In this document: one piece after another, positions 1-5,448 of the stretch
Layout of the letters: each line of letters begins with the position of its first letter
Position numbering within the stretch: the first letter of the stretch is position 1
Assembly (NCBI GenBank): GCA_937927695.1
Contig: CALBRU010000236.1
Span: 1 to 7,808, forward strand
Direction of reading: 5' to 3'
Origin: an uncultured Thiomonas sp.
GTDB lineage: Bacteria > Pseudomonadota > Gammaproteobacteria > Burkholderiales > Burkholderiaceae_C
Length of the DNA stretch: 7,808 bases
The notes under the pieces: model-generated
Told to the model about the DNA's origin: nothing
What the model saw: only the letters and a program-made list of their open reading frames with translations
The model's database searches: none
Program-made: the position numbers and the translations under genes

Positions 1-2
1 TG

Positions 3-443
3 CATCGCGCTGTTGAAACTATCCAGCATATCCCATACCGCTGCAATACCGTCAAGGTTCATGCGGTGCACGACGGTGCGGTCAACACCGAAGTCGTGCT
101 CGACCTCGGCGAGGGCCAGCACCTCGTGGCCATCGTCACCAAAGACAGCGCCCATCGTCTGGGCCTTGCCGCGGGCAAATCGGCCTGGGCGCTGATCAAG
201 GCTTCGTGGCCGATTCTGGTCAAGGGTGCTGCCCCGGCCACCTCGGCGCGCAACACCCTGTGCGGCACGGTCAAGGCCATCACCGCCGGCGCGGTGAACA
301 CCGAAGTGGTGCTGGGCCTCAAGGGGGGTGCCGAACTGGTGGTGATGATCACCACCGGCAGCGAAAAAACACTCGGCCTCACGGTGGGCGACGCGGTATG
401 CGCGCTCATCAAGGCCACTCATGTCATCCTCGGGGTGGACTAA
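3..443 (+). CDS. Tandem Mop-domain (di-TOBE) molybdate-binding protein, 5'-truncated; ModG-like molbindin or C-terminus of a ModE-type regulator
   Basis: The visible protein consists of two consecutive Mop/TOBE domains, each about 65-70 residues. The motif GAVNTEVVL occurs in both (near bases 78 and 291), followed each time by a G-rich turn, a strand and a closing ALIKA segment. The second domain opens with the family hallmark SARN (near base 258). Mop domains bind molybdate or tungstate oxyanions in the cytoplasm; di-Mop proteins (ModG) buffer molybdate, and the same pair forms the C-terminal half of the regulator ModE. The frame is open to the left edge with no Met codon in view. Codons upstream of the GTG at 66 still resemble a Mop start (RCNTVK, then VHAVHDG), so the gene probably continues leftward. 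ModG and ModE cannot be told apart here. The neighbouring modABC genes support a molybdenum role. The family is clear; the start is unknown. Confidence 0.85.
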   Translation, partial: HRAVETIQHIPYRCNTVKVHAVHDGAVNTEVVLDLGEGQHLVAIVTKDSAHRLGLAAGKSAWALIKASWPILVKGAAPATSARNTLCGTVKAITAGAVNTEVVLGLKGGAELVVMITTGSEKTLGLTVGDAVCALIKATHVILGVD

Positions 444-460
444 ACGTCCCATCTCGCTTG

Positions 461-500
461 GCGACCCGCAACCGGGTGTTGCGGGTCGCATTTTCTTGAT
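461..500 (+). terminator. Intrinsic (Rho-independent) terminator after the Mop-domain gene
   Basis: A perfect 12-bp stem, GCGACCCGCAAC (461-472) pairing with GTTGCGGGTCGC (478-489), encloses the 5-base loop CGGGT. It is followed by ATTTTCTTGATCTTTTT, a T-rich tract. It begins 17 bases after the stop of the Mop gene and ends about 40 bases before modA. This is the expected architecture of an intrinsic terminator, and it separates the Mop gene from the mod operon or attenuates read-through into it. Confidence 0.85.
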
Positions 501-521
501 CTTTTTGTAACCAAACCAAAC

Positions 522-525
522 GGAG
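522..525 (+). promoter_or_regulatory. Shine-Dalgarno site of modA
   Basis: GGAG lies 7 bases before the ATG at 533, 4 before the ATG at 530 and 1 before the GTG at 527. Spacing favours 533. No convincing -35/-10 pair or ModE-type palindrome was seen in the roughly 40 bases between the terminator and this site. Confidence 0.6.
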
Positions 526-532
526 TGTGATG

Positions 533-1309
533 ATGGGTATGACTCAGTTCCTGCGGGCCATCAGTGGTGCGCTGCTCTTTACCTTCGCGCTGGGCGTGGC
601 GCATGCAGAAAAGGCCACGATCGCCGCCGCGGCCGATTTGAAGTTCGCGATGGGCGACATCGTGCAGGCATTCGAGAAAGCCCATTCAAACGACAAGATC
701 GAGGTGATCTACGGTTCTTCGGGCAAGTTCTTTTCCCAGATCAAGCAAGGCGCGCCCTACGATCTTTTCTTCTCGGCAGACATCAAATATCCGCAAGAGC
801 TGGAAAAGTCGGGTCTGGCCGCGAGCAAGGTCGTGCCCTATGCCTATGGCCGCATCGTGCTGTGGAGCGCCACGATGGACGCCAGCAAAATGACCCTGCA
901 GAGCCTGGCCAACCCTGACATCCAGCACATTGCCATCGCCAATCCCAAGCATGCTCCCTACGGCAAGCGTGCCGAAGAAGCGCTGAAAGCGGCCAAGGTT
1001 TGGGACAAGGTCGAGCCCAAACTGGTGTTCGGCGAAAACATTTCGCACACGGCGCCGTTGGTCGAAACCGGCAATGCGCAGGTGGGCATCATCGCGCTTT
1101 CGCTCGCGCTCAACCCGCAGCTCTCCAGCAAGGGCAAATACTGGCTGATTCCCGACAATCTGCACGAACCGCTGGAACAGGCCTACGTCCTCACCAAACG
1201 GGGTGAAAACAATGCCGCCGCCAAAGCGTTTGCCGCGTACATGAACAGCCCCGAGGTGCGCAGCGTGATGAAGCGCTACGGTTTTGTGCTGCCGGGCGAA
1301 ATCAAGTAA
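533..1309 (+). CDS. modA: Molybdate ABC transporter periplasmic substrate-binding protein ModA
   Basis: This is the high-affinity periplasmic receptor that delivers molybdate (and usually tungstate) to the ModB/ModC importer. At 258 residues it has the usual ModA length. It begins with a Sec signal peptide: a hydrophobic stretch at residues 9-23 and a likely cleavage after AHA (residue 25). Diagnostic ModA motifs follow: AAAADLKFA at about 31-39, YGSSGKFFSQI at 60-70, PYDLFFSAD at 75-83, and YAYGRIVLW at about 103-111. In many ModA proteins the first motif carries a serine ligand (AAASDL), here alanine; the YGSSGKF loop is intact. Start chosen at 533 because GGAG lies 7 bases upstream; in-frame GTG 527 and ATG 530 are alternatives and only change the signal peptide by one or two residues. 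The stop is 3 bases before modB. Confidence 0.95.
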   Translation: MGMTQFLRAISGALLFTFALGVAHAEKATIAAAADLKFAMGDIVQAFEKAHSNDKIEVIYGSSGKFFSQIKQGAPYDLFFSADIKYPQELEKSGLAASKVVPYAYGRIVLWSATMDASKMTLQSLANPDIQHIAIANPKHAPYGKRAEEALKAAKVWDKVEPKLVFGENISHTAPLVETGNAQVGIIALSLALNPQLSSKGKYWLIPDNLHEPLEQAYVLTKRGENNAAAKAFAAYMNSPEVRSVMKRYGFVLPGEIK

Positions 1310-1312
1310 GCG

Positions 1313-1996
1313 ATGAGCTTGTTGTTGACTGCCGAAGACTGGCAGACCATCGGCCTGACGATCAAACTCGCGCTGACCGTCACCGCCTGCCTCTACGTCA
1401 TCGGCACGCCGATCGCCTGGTGGCTGGCCCGCACGCGCTCGCGGCTCAAGGGGGTGATCGGCGCGGTGGTCGCGCTGCCGCTGGTGTTGCCTCCTTCGGT
1501 GTTGGGCTTTTATCTGCTGCTGGCCATGGGGCCGTTTGGCTTCATCGGCCGCTTCACCAGTTGGCTAGGCGTGCATCCGCTGCCGTTCACTTTTTGGGGG
1601 CTGGTGGTCGCGTCGGTGTTTTATTCGCTGCCGTTCATGGTGCAGCCGCTGCAAAACGCCTTCGAGGCGATCGGCGACAAGCCGCTGGAGGCCGCGGCCA
1701 CGCTGCGCGCCTCGCCTTGGGATGCTTTCTTCACCGTGGCCTTGCCGATGGCGCTGCCCGGACTTCTCACCAGCGGCATCCTCACCTTCGCTCACACCGT
1801 GGGTGAATTCGGTGTGGTGCTCATGGTGGGCGGCAATTTACCGGGAGAAACGCGCGTCGCTTCGGTGCAAATCTACGATCACGTCGAGGCTTTGGAATAC
1901 GCCGGTGCACACCGGCTGTCTGCGGTCATGCTGGCGTTTTCCTTCCTGGTGCTGCTGTTGCTCTATGGATGGCGTCCGAATCCGAAAAAGGCATGA
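1313..1996 (+). CDS. modB: Molybdate ABC transporter permease ModB
   Basis: This is the inner-membrane channel subunit of the molybdate importer, which works as a dimer with ModC. Its 227 residues match the family's length. It has about five or six hydrophobic segments, including residues 14-36, 46-72, 92-112, 147-171 and 202-219. The cytoplasmic EAA loop that docks on the ATPase is clear at about 126-150: EAAATLRASPWDAFF followed by LPMALPG. The typical ModB segment HTVGEFG, then GGNLPGETR, follows at about 161-181. It starts 3 bases after modA, with only a weak purine stretch upstream, so translation is probably coupled to modA. It ends in an ATGA-type junction with modC. Confidence 0.95.
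   Translation: MSLLLTAEDWQTIGLTIKLALTVTACLYVIGTPIAWWLARTRSRLKGVIGAVVALPLVLPPSVLGFYLLLAMGPFGFIGRFTSWLGVHPLPFTFWGLVVASVFYSLPFMVQPLQNAFEAIGDKPLEAAATLRASPWDAFFTVALPMALPGLLTSGILTFAHTVGEFGVVLMVGGNLPGETRVASVQIYDHVEALEYAGAHRLSAVMLAFSFLVLLLLYGWRPNPKKA
1988..1991 (+). promoter_or_regulatory. Shine-Dalgarno site of modC, inside the modB 3' end
   Basis: AAGG, at the end of a purine run (GAAAAAGG), lies 7 bases before the ATG at 1999 but only 1 base before the ATG at 1993. It therefore favours 1999 as the modC start over 1993 or the far-upstream ATG at 1969. Confidence 0.5.
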
Positions 1997-1998
1997 GC

Positions 1999-3087
1999 AT
2001 GGCGGTAGACACGATCGATATTGATCTGACGCTGCGTTGGCCCGAGTTCACGCTGCAAGTCGCGCAGAGTCTGCCCGGACGCGGGGTCACCGCGCTGTTT
2101 GGCCATTCCGGCTCGGGCAAGACCACATTGCTGCGCTGCGTTGCCGGACTGGAGAGGCCGCGCGGCAAGCTGCATTTCAAGGGGCAGGCGTGGCAGGACG
2201 AGCGCCGCTTCCTGCCGCCGCACCAGCGGCCGCTAGGCTATGTGTTCCAGGACGCCAATCTGTTTCCGCACCTGTCGGTGCTGGGCAACCTGCGCTACGG
2301 CATGAGGCGAGCCGGGCGGGGCGATGCTGACATCGACCCGATCATCGACTTGCTCGGCATCGGGCATTTGCTGCCGCGGCGGCCCGCCTTGCTCTCGGGC
2401 GGCGAACGTCAGCGCGTGGGCATCGCCCGGGCGCTGGCGCTGCAGCCGCAACTGTTGTTGATGGACGAGCCGCTGGCGGCACTCGACCTCAAGCGCAAGC
2501 TCGAAATCCTGCCGTATCTGGAGCGGCTGCACAACGAGCTCGACATTCCCATGCTCTACGTCACCCATGCGCCGGCCGAGGTTCTGCGGCTGGCCGACCA
2601 TGTGGTCATGCTCAGCGGCGGGCAGGTGCAGGCCAGCCTGCCGCTGCGTCAGGCGGTGGCGCTGCCCGGCTCGCCGCTGTTCGCCGGGCAAAGCCATGTC
2701 GCCGTGCTGCTGGGACGCGCGGGGGCGGCGGAGCAGGGTTTGCGCGCGCTCGAAGTCGCCAGCCAAACCTTGCGCGTGCCGGAAGACGCCTGCAGCGGCT
2801 GCGAGCCAGGGCGGGTGATGCGGTTGCAGGTCAGCGCGCGCGATGTCAGCGTGTCGCTGCTGCAGTTGCCCGAAGTGTCGATCAACAACCAGTTGCAGGT
2901 GCGGGTGGTCGAAATCGCCGATGCCGCGCACCCGGTCAACGTCCTGGTCAGGCTCGAACTCGGCGACGGTCAAATTCTGTTTGCTGAAATCACCCGGGCT
3001 TCGCGCGAGCGCCTGGAGTTGCGCCCGGGCCTGTTGGTGTGGGCGCTGGTCAAGGCGGTCGCGCTTGCCGGCGACATGCTGCAATGA
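1999..3087 (+). CDS. modC: Molybdate ABC transporter ATP-binding protein ModC
   Basis: This is the cytoplasmic ATPase that powers molybdate import through ModB. At 362 residues it is typical. All nucleotide-binding elements are present: Walker A GHSGSGKTT (35-43), Q-loop FQD (Gln 84), ABC signature LSGGERQ (132-138), Walker B LLLMDEP (152-158) and the switch histidine in VTH (190). A C-terminal TOBE/Mop domain (about 283-357, with SARDVSVSL at its start and ending near WALVKAVAL) identifies it as ModC rather than a general importer ATPase, and is the likely site of feedback by bound oxyanion. Start 1999 is chosen from the AAGG spacing. ATG 1993 makes an ATGA overlap with the modB stop and is a real alternative; 1969 would overlap modB by 28 bases. 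It is the only ATPase in the operon and so may also serve the second permease. Confidence 0.95.
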   Translation: MAVDTIDIDLTLRWPEFTLQVAQSLPGRGVTALFGHSGSGKTTLLRCVAGLERPRGKLHFKGQAWQDERRFLPPHQRPLGYVFQDANLFPHLSVLGNLRYGMRRAGRGDADIDPIIDLLGIGHLLPRRPALLSGGERQRVGIARALALQPQLLLMDEPLAALDLKRKLEILPYLERLHNELDIPMLYVTHAPAEVLRLADHVVMLSGGQVQASLPLRQAVALPGSPLFAGQSHVAVLLGRAGAAEQGLRALEVASQTLRVPEDACSGCEPGRVMRLQVSARDVSVSLLQLPEVSINNQLQVRVVEIADAAHPVNVLVRLELGDGQILFAEITRASRERLELRPGLLVWALVKAVALAGDMLQ

Positions 3088-3938
3088 CGGAAAACCATCC
3101 GATCACCGGCGCGGCCCGCTCAGCCCCCTGCCCCACGGCCTGCGCCGTCCGCGGCTTTTTCGCCGCGCTGGCCATCGGGCTGCTCGGCGGCCTGGTCGGC
3201 CTGGGCGGGGCGGAGTTTCGTCTGCCGGTGCTGGTCGGGCTGTTCGGTCTGGCGACGCTGCAGGCGGTGATCGCCAACAAGGCGCTGTCGCTGCTGGTGG
3301 TGGCGATCGCCATCGTCGCCCGTCTGCACGCCGTGCCGCTGGCGGTTTTGCTGCCGCATTGGCCGGTAGTGCTCAACCTGTTGGCGGGCAGCCTGCTCGG
3401 CGCCTGGTGGGCCGCGGGCTGGGCGATGCGCCTGCCGCGCAAGACGCTCGATGGCGTGCTGCTGGTGCTGCTCATCCTGCTGGCCTGCACCATGGCAGCC
3501 GAGCAGATATTCGGCCTGCGCACCCTGCCCAATTTCGCACAGATGCTGCCGCCCTGGGGGCATGCGGCTGTGGGTATCGCTGCCGGGCTGGTGATCGGCC
3601 TGTTCGCTGCGGTGATGGGCGTGGCCGGGGGCGAACTGCTCATTCCGACCATCGTGCTGCTGTGGGGACTGGACCTCAAGCTAGCGGGCAGCCTGTCGCT
3701 GCTGGTGTCGCTGCCGACCATGATCGTGGGCTTCACCCGCTACCGCGAAAGTGCGGCGTTCGCCGTGCTGCGCACCCATCGCGCGCTGCTGCTGAGCATG
3801 GCCGCAGGCTCACTGCTCGGCGCGCTGCTGGGGGGGCTGCTGCTGGGCGCAGTACCCACCGACGGCCTCGGCCTGCTGCTGGCGCTGATTCTGGCGGTAT
3901 CCGCCTGGAAGGTGTTTCGCCACCGTCGTTCCACCTGA
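3084..3938 (+). CDS. TSUP (TauE/SafE) family membrane transporter in the mod operon
   Basis: This is a 284-residue, almost entirely hydrophobic protein with about eight membrane spans. It contains two internally repeated Gly-rich blocks typical of TSUP proteins: GLLGGLVGLGG then FRLPVL (residues 32-50), and GLFAAVMGVAGGELLIPTIV (172-191). These begin the two halves of the fold. Characterised TSUP members move sulfite, sulfoacetate, sulfate-like anions or other small organic or sulfur compounds across the inner membrane, usually without ATP. Its start codon overlaps the modC stop as ATGA (3084-3087), and it ends 18 bases before the second binding protein, so it is co-transcribed and probably translationally coupled. 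Its substrate cannot be read from the sequence. By context it may handle an oxyanion related to molybdate (inference). The upstream in-frame start at 3039 lies inside modC and was rejected. Confidence 0.85.
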   Translation: MTENHPITGAARSAPCPTACAVRGFFAALAIGLLGGLVGLGGAEFRLPVLVGLFGLATLQAVIANKALSLLVVAIAIVARLHAVPLAVLLPHWPVVLNLLAGSLLGAWWAAGWAMRLPRKTLDGVLLVLLILLACTMAAEQIFGLRTLPNFAQMLPPWGHAAVGIAAGLVIGLFAAVMGVAGGELLIPTIVLLWGLDLKLAGSLSLLVSLPTMIVGFTRYRESAAFAVLRTHRALLLSMAAGSLLGALLGGLLLGAVPTDGLGLLLALILAVSAWKVFRHRRST

Positions 3939-3956
3939 ACATAAGGAAAGTTTGTC

Positions 3957-4742
3957 ATGCAAACCGTTTTGCTCACCCGTCGCCGCCTTGCACTCGGCGG
4001 TTTGATTGCGCTGCTGCCCGCGGCGCGCGCACTGGCTGCCGATTCTGCCGGGCTGCTGCTCATGGCTGGCGCTGGTTACAAGCGCCCGGTCGAGGCGCTG
4101 TGCGCCGACTTCACCCGCGAAACCGGCATTGCGGTGGAGCGCAGCTATGGCAATCTGCAGCAAATCTTCGCCCAGGCGCGTGCCAGCGGGCGGGTGGATG
4201 TATTGATCGGCGACGCCGACTTCATCGACCACGCCAAAGACCTCAACCTGCCGCAGCGCCAGAGGCTAGGCCAGGGCAAGCTGGTGCTGGCGTGGCGGCG
4301 CAAGCTGTTGGGCCGACGCAGCCCCGACCCGATCACCAACCCGGTGCGCGACCTGCCGAAAATGGAGTCGATCACCCTGCCCAACCCGCAGCAGGCGATT
4401 TACGGCCGCGCCGCCGAGCAGTGGCTCAAGGCCAAGGGCTTGTGGGCTCCGCTGCAGGACAAGCTCAAGATCGTGCAGACCGTGCCGCAGGTCAGCGCCT
4501 ATCTCACCTCGGGGCAGATCGACGCCGGTTTTCTCAATCTCACCGAGGTGCTGGCGGTCAAGGGGCAGCTCGGCGGCTACCTCGAACTCCAGCCGGGGGC
4601 GGACAGCTATGCGCCGATCGACATCGTTGCCGCCTTTCCGGTGGAGGCGGCGCAGCCAGAAACCACGGCCAGCCGCGCGCGCTTTGCGCAGTTCTTGCAA
4701 AGCGTGCAGGCGCAGGAGATTTTGCGCCGCGCCGGGCTCTGA
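3957..4742 (+). CDS. Second, divergent ModA-like periplasmic oxyanion-binding protein
   Basis: This is a 261-residue extracytoplasmic binding protein of the ModA superfamily (PBP type II), distinct from the upstream ModA. The N-terminus is a signal peptide with three consecutive arginines (TRRRLALGG, residues 7-15) and a cleavage site after ALA (27). The TRRRL arrangement resembles, but does not fully match, a Tat motif. Mature landmarks are AGAGYKRPVEAL (37-48), SYGNLQQIFAQ (63-73), RVDVLIGDADFI (79-90), LPNPQQAIYG (141-150) and SGQIDAGFLN (185-194). The Ser-containing ligand loops of classical ModA are replaced by AGAGY and SYGN, so ligand or affinity may differ. Start 3957 is supported by AAGGA (3943-3947) 9 bases upstream. 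The adjacent ModB-like permease 10 bases downstream is its likely partner. Molybdate or tungstate are the leading candidates; other oxyanions are possible. Confidence 0.85.
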   Translation: MQTVLLTRRRLALGGLIALLPAARALAADSAGLLLMAGAGYKRPVEALCADFTRETGIAVERSYGNLQQIFAQARASGRVDVLIGDADFIDHAKDLNLPQRQRLGQGKLVLAWRRKLLGRRSPDPITNPVRDLPKMESITLPNPQQAIYGRAAEQWLKAKGLWAPLQDKLKIVQTVPQVSAYLTSGQIDAGFLNLTEVLAVKGQLGGYLELQPGADSYAPIDIVAAFPVEAAQPETTASRARFAQFLQSVQAQEILRRAGL

Positions 4743-4752
4743 GCCTTGTCGT

Positions 4753-5448
4753 ATGCCCGTCCTCGCCCCGGATGCGGTCAAGGCGATATGGCTGAGCGTG
4801 CAAATCGCCCTGCTGGCGCTGCCCGCCTATGCCGCAGCCGCGGTACTGCTTTGTTACGCGCTGCAGTTCGGCCTGCGCCGACCGGCTTGGTTGGACGCGC
4901 TGATCACCATTCCGCTGGTGTTTCCGCCGGTGGTCATCGGCTTTGCCCTGCTGTGGCTGCTGGGGCGCGAGAGCCTGCTCGGGCGTGCGCTGCAGCATAT
5001 CGGCGTGAATTTCGTGTTCACCTTTCCGGGGCTGCTGCTTGCAGCGTTCATCGCCGGGCTGCCGCTGGCAGTCAAGACCCTGCAGACCGCGCTGCAGACC
5101 CATCCCAGAGTCTGGCACGAGGTGGCGCTCACATTGGGCCGCGGGCCGCGCAATGTGTACGCCACCATGCATCTGCCCATCGCCCTGCCCGCCTTGCTCG
5201 GCGGGTTGCTGCTGGCGCTGGCGCGCGGCATGGGCGAGGTGGGGATTTCGCTCATGCTCGGCGGCAACATCCTCGGCCGCACCGAAACCCTGTCTCTGGC
5301 CATATTCAACACCGTGACCACGGGCGACTACGCCCAGGCGGCCTGGCTCAGCGCCTTGCTGGGCGGGTTCAGCCTGGTGCTGTTCGTTGCCGTGCGCTTG
5401 CTGCAAAACAAGGAGCTTGCCAAACATGATGTACTTCACCCAGGCTGA
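4753..5448 (+). CDS. Second ModB-like ABC transporter permease
   Basis: This is a 231-residue inner-membrane permease of the molybdate/sulfate ModB/CysT type. Hydrophobic segments lie at about 12-36, 47-70, 91-110, 143-160 and 199-217. A cytoplasmic EAA-type loop is present at about 123-147 (EVALTLGRGPRNVYATMHLP), showing that it couples to an ABC ATPase. The segment ARGMGEVGIS, then GGNILGRTETL, is the equivalent of the upstream ModB's HTVGEFG and GGNLPGETR blocks. Start 4753 is the first Met after the upstream gene, 10 bases beyond its stop; no good Shine-Dalgarno precedes it, so coupling is likely. An in-frame upstream start at 4609 lies inside the binding-protein gene and encodes Arg-rich, non-membrane sequence. 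No ATPase gene accompanies it, so ModC is the obvious partner (inference). Confidence 0.9.
   Translation: MPVLAPDAVKAIWLSVQIALLALPAYAAAAVLLCYALQFGLRRPAWLDALITIPLVFPPVVIGFALLWLLGRESLLGRALQHIGVNFVFTFPGLLLAAFIAGLPLAVKTLQTALQTHPRVWHEVALTLGRGPRNVYATMHLPIALPALLGGLLLALARGMGEVGISLMLGGNILGRTETLSLAIFNTVTTGDYAQAAWLSALLGGFSLVLFVAVRLLQNKELAKHDVLHPG
5410..5415 (+). promoter_or_regulatory. Shine-Dalgarno site of modD, inside the preceding permease gene
   Basis: AAGGAG lies 10 bases before the ATG at 5426 and 13 before the ATG at 5429, favouring 5426. It is the strongest ribosome-binding site in the operon and allows independent initiation of modD inside the permease 3' end. Confidence 0.65.

Noticed and set aside
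490..530. Possible promoter or ModE box upstream of modA
   Set aside because: TTGATC near 496 lacks a suitable -10 element at the right distance, and no TATA-rich palindrome of the ModE type is present.
444..530. Molybdenum cofactor riboswitch upstream of modA
   Set aside because: The gap is too short for the multi-helix fold, and the only structure is a simple terminator hairpin.
2233..3084. 283-codon minus-strand open frame
   Set aside because: It is antisense to modC, whose ABC motifs are complete; composition is typical of a shadow frame.
2843..4795. 650-codon plus-strand open frame spanning the modC end, the TSUP gene and the second binding protein
   Set aside because: It is an Arg/Ala/Gly-rich shadow frame in high-GC DNA, out of frame with three well-recognised genes, and shows no domain pattern.
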